This document shows, piece by piece, positions 26,401 to 39,400 of a DNA stretch of 64,000 bases. The position numbers and the translations under genes were made by a program. Every line of letters starts with the position of its first letter. The stretch's first letter is position 1. Origin of the DNA: Nipponacmea schrenckii (taxonomy: Eukaryota; Mollusca; Gastropoda; Lottiidae); assembly GCA_030562195.1 (NCBI GenBank), contig JAUJPP010000003.1:46134602-46198601 (forward strand), read 5' to 3'. A model generated the notes under the pieces. The model made no database searches. It was not told the DNA's origin and worked only from the letters and a program-made list of their open reading frames with translations.

Positions 26401-29400
26401 GTCCACACTGCTAATACTGTTATTTTATTTGTGTTTCTTTCAATAGAACAAAAAGGTCCGCTTGTCTGAATTCCATTTTTGGGAAAATTTAAAATAATGT
26501 GATGGTAGGCTACAACATATTGATGTTTTTTAGGTGGTGTTATTATGTGGACCTCCTGGTTTAGGGAAGACAACTCTAGCTCAAATTGTAGCTACCCATG
26601 CTGGTTATAATGTTGTAGAAATGAATGCTAGGTAAGAATAGTTAGCATCTTTTTTATATGCCTGTAATACAGTAATGCTTTTAAGATTTTTGACTGAAGC
26701 TGTGATCCATTCCAATCCAAGTTCATATGTTATAGAAATGAATATTCTTCACCATTAGCCTATATAGCGTAAACAGATATTTCACGGAGGTTATGTACTT
26801 ACATGATTGAGAAATAAAATTGGTTGCAATTTGTATGAAATTTCAGTGATGACAGAAGTGCTGAAGTATTTAAAAATAAAATTGAAGCTGCAACTCAGAT
26901 GAAGTCGGTAATTGAAACAGATCCTAGACCTAATTGTTTAGTTATTGACGAGATTGATGGTGCTCCACAGGTATGTTTATTTTCCCAATTTTTGCAGTAG
27001 ATTTAAGTAATATATGATTTTATCAGTAAAAACTGATGTTTAAGTATAAGTCTATTAGTGTGACTTTTTATTTATCAGTGAAAGAATTATACTACATGTA
27101 TTGTATAATACAATTTCAGCCAGCTATTAATATATTACTGAACCCTATTAAAAGAACTGTATTGAGTATAATATAATTTCAACACTCATTAATATATTAT
27201 TGAACCCTATTAAAAGAACTGTATTGTACCTTTATATGGAATAATTTCAACCAAATATTAATTTATTACTGAACCTTATTTAAAGAACTAATATAATATA
27301 ATCTCATATTACTGAACCCTATTAAAAGAACTGTTTTTAATATAATTTAATTTAAGCCAGTTTATTAAAAGAACCGATGTACCGATGTACCATTATATGG
27401 TATAATTTCAACCACCTATTAATATATTACTGAACCTTATTAGAAGAACCAATTTTTCATTGTATTAGATCATTGTTACCAATTATAAAAGAGCCTATGT
27501 TCCATTATATACAATAAATTCTACCAGCTAGTAATATATTACTGAATCCTATCAAAAGAACTGTATTGAGTATAATATAATTTCAGCCAGCTATTTATAT
27601 ATTACTGAACCCTATTAAAAGAATTGCATTGAGTATAATATAATTTCAACACTTATTTATATATTACTGAACCCTATTAAACGAACTGTATTGAGTATAA
27701 TATAATTTCAGCCAGCTATTAATATATTACTGAACCCTATTAAAAGAACTGTATTGAGTATAATATAATTTCAGCCAGCTATTAATATATTACTGAACCC
27801 TATTAAAAGAACTGTATTGAGTATAATATAATTTCAGCCAGCTATTAATATATTACTGAACCCTATTAAAAGAACTGTATTGAGTATAATATAATTTCAA
27901 CTCTTATTTATATATTACTGAATCCTATCAAAAGAACTGTATTGAGTATAATATAATTTCAGCCAGCTATTAATATATTACTGAACCTTATTAAAAGGAC
28001 TGATGTACCATTACCAGGGAAGAAAAAGAAGGAAGAAGGAGGTGTTTTATTACGTCCTATTATCTGTATCTGTAATGACCAGTAAGTTCTAAACCAAGAT
28101 GATTAGGATGCAAATTAAGTATTTTCTGTAGATATCATCCTTGCAGATACTGCTGTGCATAATCATCACTGTAGGGAATGACCATGTGATATTTATAGCA
28201 AAGTTTTCATGAGTATAACAGTGAATATCTATGAATAAATGAACGTGATTGATAAAGGTCTGGCACATTGCACACTATTTTTTTTTTTTTTCTGTGATGT
28301 GATTTTTCATCAGTTTATGACTGGTTACAGATTTGTTCAGCAAAGCAATAAGATAAAATTTGACATCCTTCATATCGAGACAGAGAGTGTGTGATATCAT
28401 TTCGAAAAATAACATTATTTAGGGTGATTACTTGATTTACAAAATGAAATGTTAATATTGGTTGCAGTGGACATGAAACCCAAGAGTATGAATGAGACTT
28501 GATGTTTGTATATTTTAATATCAACTATTTTGTTACATTGTGCACACAATAATGAATACAAAATTTTTTTTACATTGACACATGGATCTAATATGCCAGT
28601 AATTAGTCAGTCTCCTCTCTCTATCAATTACAAAATAAATCCTGCTATGACTTGATTTAAATTAACAATAAAACACAGGAGTAGTAAACAATAAAATTGT
28701 GTTGTGTTATTCCATGTGATATCGACTTCTAAAGGTTGCCTAGGATTATGATTTCCGTTGTATTCTCCTTTTTGTGTACCATTGAAACCAATCTTAACTC
28801 TATATAATAGTCATATGTAGAGGAATAAAAAGATTTTGGTATCTTCTCTTTTAGATATGTCACATCTTTACGCCAGTTAAGACAACTAGCTTTGATATTG
28901 AGTTTTCCTCAAACAGAATCAACAAGACTAGCTTCTAGATTATATGAGGTAAGACTTTTTATTTCATTTTCCCCTAGCTTTAATAAACAAGCTTACTGGA
29001 CCATGTTATTTCTAATGTTATTTTATGTTTATTTTAAAGGTTATAAGACATGAACATATAAAGGGTGATATGAATGCCCTTCTTGCTCTGTGTGAACGAA
29101 CAGATAATGATATAAGATCTTGTTTAAATACATTACAAGTAAGTTTATTCCTTTAACTGGTGGGTTTGGTCAGTGATATTCAATTTAAATTGTCCTTACT
29201 AATGTCTTGGAGTGAAGTGTTTATTTATGCCTCTGTCATGCCACCTGGCATTAAGTTGTATTAATATTTACTTGAACTTCTATTTATCAGGAAAAATACC
29301 TTATTTCCTTAATAAATCAACTGCTTAATGAACTAAGTTCTTCCTAATGAACATACCAATGTGTCTTTTTACAAGTTTGATTCAACTCTGAAGCAGAGAC

Positions 29401-32400
29401 CAAGTTCTAATCAGTCATTTCCCTTGTGTGAGGTCTGAACACTAAACTTTAGATGTACCGGTAATCAGGTTTATTGTCTCTTAATAATAGCACTGGTGTT
29501 CTATATCTCTGTACAAAATGGACTATAATTTTCGTAAAATGATTATTTTATCAATTTGTTGTGATCACAGTTTGTACGACAGAATCGCAAAGAATTAACA
29601 GTTCAGTCTATACAAGGTATGAGTATAGGACAGAAAGATGCACATAGAAGTTTATTTGCTACATGGTATGAAATCTTCACTATGCCAAGAGCCAAACAGT
29701 AAGCCTTTTAATAGCTCTTTTAATTGAAAGTTGCCTTCTTTTACTTCAAAAATTTATTATATTAGATAAATAACAGAAATAAAAAATATAAAATAAAGAC
29801 TTACAATCTATTTTGAAATAAGTGACAAAATTTATTATTGTTTTTTTCCAGAAATCGGTTTATTAATGTAAGAGATATGAGTGAGAATGATAAAAAGAAG
29901 ACTGCAAATTCTACTACACCTGCAGTGCGGTAAGGTTCCTTTTATTACCTCCTACTATATATATCTATAGAGCATCTTATCTTATGGTATCTTAATAAGT
30001 ATTGTATTGCTTTGTTGAGAAGGCAATCTTTAGACAATAGAACTTTAAGTCTTGATATTGTTTATGTCTTTTTTAATACACATGTGTGAATATTGAACAT
30101 GTAATTGAATATTCATTAATATAGCATGTGCATGTCATGGCTTAGTGCATGAGCATGTCTTTTGGTATAGTCACTTTATGTGTTACCCCCATGGAGTGAA
30201 GACTCTCTCAATAAATATATGAACTATAGAATGTGTTTGATATATATGAGTTAACTCTTTGTTTTCTTTTTTTTTGTCAGGTTTCAGAATATATTACTGG
30301 TAGCTCAAGCAGCAGGTGAATATGATAAGATAAGACAAGGTTTATTTGAAAATTATTTAGAAGCCAAATCAAAGGATCCTCATTTATTAGCAGTAAGTGA
30401 AATTTTTCCGTTCAGAAAAAAAATGATTGTTACCCTGCTTTCTATGTTGAGTCAGATATATTTGCAGAAAATTGACCTCATTCTCATTCTTTGTAGAAGT
30501 TAGATACAATAATATAGATAGATATTCTAAATCTCATTCAGTTTTAACATCTTCAACACAAGATTCTATCTCATCTTCACTTACAATCTTTAGATTTCTT
30601 TTTATTTAAGTGTTACGATCAATGTCTCCAGAATACTCCCTAAGATTATCTCCCTTGACCTATCTGAATGAGCAACATTTGCATTTCTTAAAATGTAAAC
30701 CATTCTTGAAGTATTATGGAAAGAAATATTGTTATCATGTCATTATGATCTTTTTTTATATAAAGCTATAAACAAGACCAATAAGTATAAAACAGTCTGG
30801 ATGACTTTTGTTTTTCAGTTAAATTTAGCGAACGAATGGATTGGATTTACAGATTTAATACAGAAGTATACAAACCATAGTCAAGATTACTCAGTAATGA
30901 AATATGTTCCTTTCCTACCAGTTACATTTCATTTACTGTATGCTTCTTATAACCCACCTAGAATTCAGTATCCACATACACAATTTGAGGTAAATAATAA
31001 CTAACAGGATCATTGTATATTTCATTGGTTCATTATTATGATTCATGCAGGTTCAAAATTCCATAGCTCACTAATTATGTGTCTGTTTTGGATGCATTGG
31101 ACATACATTAACTAAGTCTTGAAATGAAATAAAAAAAAATGCTTGAGGAATCTTGTGGTATTTTGTCATACTTGTGAGGAGAATGACCTACCGGTATTTA
31201 TTTTCTATAATGATAACATCTTAACTGATTAATAGGGGAGAGATGAGATAAGATAATTAACTGAGCATATTTCAAAGAGAATCCAAGCATGTAACTGTAA
31301 AATTGAAGTGAAAATGTCACTTTCATTTGTTTTTCTTCTGTTCAAAGATGTCTATTTATATTCTTTAAACAATAATATGTAATTATGATAAGTATGGTTG
31401 TAAAACATTTTTAATTTTGATACATATTTTGTCTGATATGTTCATTTACTTTATATTTAACGATCTTTGTTTATAGATGAAAACAAAAGAAACCAAGTCA
31501 ATGAATTTAATAGAATCTATGATGGTTGATATGTTACCCAGTATTAGAAGATATGTTAATCAACCTGCTATGGTGATGGATGTCATACCTCCTTTATTAG
31601 ATATAATGCAACCATCACTCAGGCCAGTAAGTTTCTAGAACAGTTTGTTCTGAATGTCAGTATGTTTTTATTTTATTTCAGTGAATCTAGTTTATACCTG
31701 TGGTAAAAAATTTAAAGGGACAGAAATATTGTAAGTTTCTTTTCAAGTTGAAGTTTGTAAAGTTTAATACCGGTACAGGAAAATATGCACTCAATGGTAA
31801 TGTGATATGCACTAAAGGCTCTTTATAACAATACAAGCCGTGTTTTAAAGAATAGTACATCTTATAGTAAAGCCTTTACTGACTTTTTAACTTACATTAT
31901 TTTTGGCATAAACAGATTTATTTCAGAAGTATGATCCTTCTTATTCATTAGACTGAGACAAAGCTCTTCCTCCACCTCTACATATTGCAAGGATATGGAT
32001 GTAGTAAATGAATATGCCACTCAGATATTTCTCCTTAATTACATCCTTATAGGTAAATACCCAGCTATACAGTCAAAGAGAAAAAGATGAAATGTCAAAT
32101 TTAATACGTATTATGATAGCATATAATATGACATATAGACAAGAGAAACAAGAAGATGGACAGTATAATTACACTATAGAACCGTATGTATTAACTATAT
32201 GTTATAACACAGATTATATTGATCTTATAATAACTTTAAACATTTAGACTTTATCAATATTTAATACTTTACAAAGTAAAATTCAATGCGTCCTTTGTTT
32301 AAGAAATTTTAATTATCCGGTAAGGGGCCACAGCCACCAAAACCAATTCACAATTACATAACAAAGATCATGAATGATGATGTTTTGGTATGTGTATTAT

Positions 32401-35099
32401 CGAAACTTTTAATGTTGCATTTATTGCTCTTAAGAATAGATTGACATGTGATATTACTTAAATTGATTATATATGTATACTAATATTTACAGAACCAGTG
32501 ATTGTTCTTCACTATACCAAACCATATCTGATATTATGATCCAATAACTGAAAACTAGATCTTGATATCATTATAATCCATGTGACATTATAAAACTGTA
32601 TCTTGATAACAATAACCCAATAATTGCTGAATATGTTATGATATGCCAATTTTATGGTTGACAGACACTGCCTAATTGAAACAATAGACCACTGAAAATA
32701 TAAGGAATAAATATGGATCTTATCTTATCATTATATACTTGTTTTGTGACATGATATTCTAGCATTTATTTCCCCATATCAATAACAAGATCCACATTCA
32801 ATCCTTAAATAATGGATCATTGTTCTTTCTACGTATTTATCCATGTAGATTTACAGAATGATGCAAATACAAACAAAGGCAATTATTATGATATAATAAT
32901 ATAATTTACTTCCAAGATTTATAAATGTTTTAAATATTTTATAATTGTCTTTTAAGGAAAATAGATGAAATAGTTAAATTTCCTGGAATGAAACAACACA
33001 GACAGTTAACATACGCAGCAAAACAGTTGATTGCCAGAGAGGTATAAAATTAGTTGATTTTAAACAATTTTTTTTTTTTAGTTTGAAATTTTGGGGTTTT
33101 GGGATTGATTCAAGATCTTCCTACCCTATTTTCCATTGTCAATGAAACAGATGGAGAACTTGTAAATATGTTGAGACAATCGACCCAGATGCCTTTAATA
33201 ATCAATCTACTTTTCATTTGTAGACTAATTTGTTACTATAATTAATCTTAGACTAAATACTTCATAACCTTCAGTTACATTCCACATTATGTTGATGAAA
33301 TTTTGGTATTACGAGAATAGTTGATGGATGTTGCACAATTTTGTTCACCATTGAGCACAACCTGGAGATCTGAAGATATTAAAACATTAGTTACATTATA
33401 GATAGTCAAACTTGGACACATTAATATTTAATTAGTCCAAACCTAACATAAGACTGTAAGAAGTTTTGTAGAGAAATTATTGGTTGAATTGACAGTCATA
33501 ATTGTGTATTATATTGAATTACAGATTGACTTGGAGAAAATGAGAAGATATGAAGCTAGATTTACTCCTATAGATGTCAAATTGAACAGGTTGGTGGATT
33601 AAAGCAATCTTTGAAGAAATACTACACCAAATATGAATAATTCAAAATTCTAATTCTGTAATGTTTTTGAGGTGTAGACAACCTTTTTCAACATGTAATG
33701 AAATGAAATACATAAATTTACCAAAAGTAAAAATAAAATTCCTTTATGCCTTGATGACATCATAGATTTTTCTGAAAAATTTAAAATAGTTAAAGTATAA
33801 ATAAATTATATGTTTTTAGTGAAAAAATGCCTGGTGTAACTTCTATGCATAAAACAGGAGAGAATAAAGATGCAAATGCCCCATCAGGTTCCTCTGTTCC
33901 AAACCATTTACAAACTCTGCAGGCCAAACCATTACAAGATAAACAGGTAAGCTTATATTGAGTCATGTTAATAGTCAATAGGGCTGTCACACATCCAGAG
34001 ATTGCCAGAGAACATTTTATGTAGACAGGTCAACTGTGTCCTCATTTGCTTCTTAAATATGTCAATCAAATATTGATGATAGGTTTTATTTTGAGTTCAT
34101 GTTTGAAAGTTTTGTGACACCTTTTACTCTTCATCCCAGTTAAAAATCGGGGAAAGGTTAATGCCAAGAGGTTTGACCAGCTGGTAGAGAGGATTGCAGC
34201 CCAACTTCAACTGGCTGGTTGTTTCTACTAACCTGTCAATTGTTTTACAAGTATAATAACCGATGATGAAGTTTATGGAGTTTTCAAGAACATTTACACA
34301 TTGCTAGGCTTATGCGCAGATAAACTATGTAAATTAGAAATTCAATATCAGGAGTTAAAGAAGGCTTTGGTCAAAAGGCCCTATTTATATATTTGGTTTT
34401 TATCAATAATTCTTAAACTACAATGACACAGCAGAAAATCCTACTTTTATGAGGATACATGGCTACAAATCTGTAAACTAATGGACGAAAACTTTTTATC
34501 TATTTATAATTTTATCAATTTATTCAGCTAGTCCCATATTGATAAATTCAAAACTTTTTTTCTAGACTGTCAATTTCTTCAGTAATTTTACCAGAACTAA
34601 AAGAGAAGTCAGGCCAGAAAGATTGCAGGAGGAAAAAGGTAAGTGTTTTCATCACCAAACTTAAACTTGCCAGTACCAACAATTAATTCATCCATCCCAT
34701 ATTAAGTAGCTATTGTATCAAATAATTAGAAGTTGTGTAGTAATTTATCGAAAGGTATTAGCTTTGATAGAGACCAAATACTAAATCTGAACTATTAAAA
34801 CAGGATATTTATTTATTATTAGACATTCTAGACAGTCAAATTGGTCATTAATATTATATTCAACATAGTTTTAGGGCCAGTGATAATCTGATTATCCTCA
34901 ACAAAATACTTTTTTCCATAAATATGAAACTAAATATTTATAATATTTGATTTTACTAACAGGCTAACAGTTTCTTTATATGTTTTGTCTTTCAGAGGAA
35001 AAGAAAGGTGAAATTTTAGCAACAGATATTTGGTTTCATTTTAAAGAAGGTTTTTCTAATGCTGTGAGGAGAAATGTGAAGATTCAAGATTTGTTATGA
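20443..35099 (+). CDS. CHTF18: CHTF18 homologue, large subunit of the alternative (Ctf18) replication factor C clamp loader
   Basis: Nuclear AAA+ ATPase that with RFC2-5, DSCC1 and CHTF8 loads PCNA and links replication to sister-chromatid cohesion (family knowledge). Exons: 20443-20512, 20799-21086, 23624-23818, 24294-24520, 24850-24933, 25220-25272, 25477-25609, 25973-26146, 26534-26631, 26847-26970, 27963-28081, 28855-28948, 29040-29138, 29571-29698, 29852-29929, 30281-30392, 30819-30989, 31477-31626, 32053-32183, 32957-33041, 33525-33589, 33820-33946, 34566-34638, 34996-35099. Phases agree throughout, giving 993 residues (human protein about 975). RFC box [14 protein letters not shown] near 333; Walker [10 protein letters not shown] 414-422; Walker [11 protein letters not shown] near 472-481; [11 protein letters not shown]-terminal [15 protein letters not shown], the segment that in the family contacts Dcc1-Ctf8. 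Start ATG is followed by an acidic [10 protein letters not shown]. Weak points: acceptors of exons 4 and 5. Confidence 0.93.
21166..21350. repeat. Imperfect two-copy tandem repeat in CHTF18 intron 2
   Basis: The block around 'ttgcctctgctatgctgtat' occurs twice about 114 bp apart (near 21219 and 21328), each preceded by a related 'aatcttttg.ga.tt.aattt' stretch. Non-coding. Confidence 0.65.
21390..22785. repeat. Diverged direct repeat pair (about 400 bp each) in CHTF18 intron 2
   Basis: Copies at about 21390-21790 and 22394-22785 share 'tagcctgtcggcacagtaaa', 'ttggcacctttcattgatga' and 'ggcatgtgaggtgtcttagc' in the same order and spacing, then a more diverged T-rich half. Looks like two copies of a dispersed short element or a local duplication. 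No coding content. Confidence 0.7.
22786..22899. repeat. 114-bp foldback element (MITE-like hairpin) in CHTF18 intron 2
   Basis: Two arms of about 43 bases, 22786-22828 and the inverse complement 22857-22899, match at roughly 36 positions (key blocks AGGTTAAT, ACAGTCCAAT, GTTCAATAATGAC). The 28-base loop holds a smaller palindrome GGACCGTTAGGTCC. No transposase. Confidence 0.7.
27120..27962 (+). repeat. Minisatellite (63-bp unit) made of the CHTF18 intron 10 acceptor plus exon 11 start
   Basis: About twelve copies precede the genuine exon 11 at 27963. A full unit is 63 bp: the first 39 bases match exon 11 (CCAGCTATTAATATATTACT...), followed by 'gtattgagtataatataat' and the acceptor TTTCAG. 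Intact TTTCAG copies end at 27119, 27586, 27711, 27774, 27837 and 27962; other copies have TTTCAA. Copies near 27560-27960 are nearly identical, those near 27120-27540 are diverged and partly broken. A degenerate copy near 27370-27400 also contains GATGTACCATTA, which belongs deeper in the exon, so the exon was the source. Confidence 0.9.
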
Positions 35100-36481
35100 T
35101 CATTAACAATAACTCACTATTTATATATTGATATTCATTTATATACTACAAACACTGGGTAATAGATGTGATAAGGATTGACAGTGGGATACTTTAGTTT
35201 GTAGAACTTTTGAATTTACTGCCAGTGTCTCTGAGAGATGGACTACCTTGGGATCGAAATAGATTAAACAGGGTTAATTTTCTCTATTATATTTTTGTGT
35301 TTATGACATAATATTGTGGGACAGCAAAACCCAAAGTATATCATAGGATGCAAATCAGATTGTATAAATTTTTAAAATCATGTAACCCATTTCTAAAGTA
35401 GAAGTCACTAATGTTATAAAAATGGGGGATGATTTACAAATAATATCTCCTAGATCTCTATGACTCATATGGGTGTTGTACTGTGCAGATTTTGAATGAC
35501 ACCTTGCGATTTGTTCAGTTGAATGTCACAAAATCAGATGGTATACATCTTGTAACATAACAAGAGATACAAAAAAAATATATCCAAAAAAAAAGGATTG
35601 TTATCTAACAGCTGATGGATGATAAATATGTCAGAAATGAAATGAAAAGATTAAGCTGAAAAATAATCTCAAACTTTGTTATAGTGAAGGCCAAATCCAT
35701 CAAAGACTAATTTTCCTGGCTTCACATAAAGATAGCTTATAATTATAGATATTATATGGTAATATGGGCTAAATAGCCGCTTTTATTTCAAGTACAAATT
35801 TTTGGCAGTACATTAAAATTGACCAGTATGAAATATTCAACCTTTAGTCATACACTTCTTATGAAATTTCGGGATGCTGCACTATAAATTGAACGTGGTT
35901 TCAACATAGAGGTATTAATAATCTTTATTATTACCGCTATGGGTTTTTAAGAACAATGGAAATAACTCCTGAGTTTATGAGGTTCATCCTTGGTGGTTAC
36001 AAACACACCGTGTTTCCTTAAAATCCACCATATTTGGGCTATCTAGAGTGTTAAGGATGTGCATATGACGACAATATCTACTTCACATTTCATTCTTGTC
36101 TACTGCCACGCAAAAAAGTTGTCAACTCTAGATCTTGTGATATGGATTCTCCAAACTGAACTATTCTTGGGACCATCAAGCCAACCTAATACCAAAAACA
36201 CCCTGTAAATGGTAGACCCAATCTTTATACATGAGTCATATATATATTTAACAATGGTCTCATATCAACCATGGGTCTAAAATGTAACGTATTAAGATTT
36301 TATAAGAATCGATGATTTTCTATATATGGTCATATAAAATGTGCCTGGGTAACCTGGATTTATAAGCTCCTCCTACTTGATATGGGAAATTCCCTACCGG
36401 CAACGGAAGCCCTGAACAGCTGAGCACAAACCGGGTGATAAATTTTTGAGGTTAGACAGATTTGGTTGAATTGAAACAAAT
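35100..36481. other. CHTF18 3' UTR and intergenic DNA
   Basis: No coding exon seen between the CHTF18 stop and the receptor gene start. Palindromic and A-rich short words only. Confidence 0.45.
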
Positions 36482-39400
36482 ATGTGCCAAAGGAATGAAT
36501 ATTTGGAAACAAGATTAGGAAAACCTGGCGAGTGTCAACCATGTAGTATTTTATGTGATGATGCACAGCAGCGAAATAATGTTAGAGATTGCCTCTCGCG
36601 GTGTCCTGGTAAGTGCCATGACATTTCATTTGAAATTGCATTTCATCCTAATGATAATTTTACTAATTAAATCGACTCGATGATTATTTAAAACATTAGG
36701 TCTACACCTGTTGATATAATCTATCTTATTTTGAATACAGTGGGCATGCTAAACATTCGCATTTTGAAAAATAAAAAAAAATAGTTTCGCTTCTACATAA
36801 GTAATATAAAACTTCTAACATTTTATTCCAGCCTGCTTGATTCGCGAATTGAAAATATCAAATGAACTGGCTGAATGTCGGTCCGACTTGAGACCCCCAT
36901 AAAACAATGATGGTTTATTAATAGAGATGGATTTTCCAGCTTTTATATTTATATAAGGGATTTTCCAAACCAGATTATTTTTAGATGTAAAAGAAAAGTA
37001 AACTAAAATGCAAATTCAGCAAACAAAAATGAGAAATAAATAGAATTGTAAAAGTCATAATCTACATGAAAAAAATTGAACAAACCAGAGTTCCAATCAA
37101 TTCTGTATTTTTTTTATGTTTTATATGAAATCTCGGTTCAGTTTGATTTCACAGTTTTTGCCATTGGCCTAGCAAAAATGTGTCAAAATTTGTTTGTGAA
37201 TTGAGACTTTTTATTTGATTGTTGAAATTTTGGTAAGGTCTGAATTTGGCATATTTCAGTGAACATTATCTTTTAGCTATTGCCCCTGGCTCAGTAGCCT
37301 TTTAAGGTGTCAAAATTTATTTTATCCGATTTTAAACCTATGCACCTTCATTATGTTAAATGTGGCTTGCTATTTCAATGACATTTTATGAAATTTTGTG
37401 TGTTGGTTTATATGAATAATATAATATTAAGTTAAAATTTTGGTACGACTTGACGAGCAGGTTGCAGTATGTAACTTTTTTGGCATTTGTAAGGGGGAGG
37501 TCACATTACTTTTAAAAAAAGGGGGGTGGTGGTCAGTAAAGGCACAGTTATAACGATTATAATTACAAGATACTTAAAATAACATTCAATTCTGATTTAA
37601 TTCAGGGATTGAGAAAGAGAAAATTATTTAACAGGTGAGGGGGGGGGGATGATTAAAGATTGAATAAACAACTGTTGTTAATATCAGACAGTTTTATTAA
37701 TAGAGAATACATTTTTAAAAATAAACCAAATATGAATAATTTATGCACATTAATAATAACAGTTTGATAAGGTTATCATATGCATGTCATAATCTAACTC
37801 TGGCTGGTTACTTCTTATGTTGATAGTTCAGCGCCCTCCTTCCACCCCCCCCCCCCTTTGTTATGGGCCTGTGATAGACTGAAAATTTGTCATTTCAGAT
37901 AACAAGCTAAACTTGTTTTCTTTTAGCTCAGAAATATATATTTCTCCAATACATTTCATGATTTATATATACATTTGTAATGTAACCTGTAACTCGTTTC
38001 TATTACTAAAGTGCAATCAGTCATTACTGGTGTAGTTTTGAAAATAAAAAGGTTAATAACTTATGCTAAATTTTAAATATCAATTACTGTTAGGTCACAA
38101 AAGAAAAAGTCCACATTCAATAAAGCATTCGATACATCAAATTATTAAAGAAGCGATACTCAGTAGTTATATCACCAAAAACTTTACAACCAATACTTAT
38201 TGAGGCTGTATTGCGTCGAGGCTATATTTAGTAACATACTCATCCACGTGTTTTGTTGACCAGGAGCGGCCGGAAAAGGCAAAAGAGATTTGGAAAGAGA
38301 AATATATCTGAGAGCAACATTATTATTAATTGTGTTATGGATGAATAATAAACCTGTATTGTTAGGATTTAATTTTAGCTTCTATATTTATGTGTGGAGA
38401 TTACTAAAAAAAAATAACCACAACTAGTGCACTTTTACTACATTAAAATAATACCACGACAACCTCTATTGCTCTATATAGACGTGGTGAAAACGTTCAT
38501 AATGAAATGCGACACAAATTTTTTCTATAATGAAAACGTTGGAAGCTGCTTTGCGTGTTCTGATATCTGTGATAATTTGAAAGGAACCGGTAATACTATT
38601 AAAAACTGTTTAAAACATTGCCCAGGTAAGCCTCATTGCTACATTATAAGGCTAAATGCTAGTATTATTCGTAAAAAGATAATGCACGTCAATTATTGTT
38701 TGCAATACTATGCGCTAGGGCTTGCTTTAATCAGGAGAAAGGAGGGGGTATAATCAAGTTTTCCTTCCCCAATTTATAATGGTTGGAAATTTGAAAGTGA
38801 GGAGGGGGTGGGGAGAAGAGTCACTATAGCTGAGGGTTCACTGTCATTTGGGTTCAGAACACGTCGATTAGACACTGTATACTTTAGGCACACTTCTTTG
38901 GACACGAGATATGAGCAAAATGACAGTTATACGCCCACATGAATATATATTCAATTTAAATGTATAAACTTAATAACAAATAATAGCATATATTCATCGG
39001 TAGATATACCTGCCTCTATAAATAAATAACAGATTCTTTATATATAATCCGATCAATCCAAAAAATCTAGTTATTATCCATAAAAATACAATTGATTATT
39101 CGAAAACGCTTATTGAATTTATTGAGCGCTTTTCAATGATTACGCATATTTATGTGACTATTTGTTAAGAACTTCAAATTTATGTTCATTCTAAGACGCA
39201 GTAATACTTTAAAACTTTCGATATAGAACATACATTTATATAAATTTAAAATAAAGTAGAAAATAACATTAGCTCTTTTGTATGTACCCACATTATTCTA
39301 TTTAGAATTAGAGAGCATTGGAATTGATAAGACGGTGGTCAAGTTCGATTTTGACGTTTTTCGATGAACGTTTTTGAGTTATTGCCCTTGACTTAGTAAA

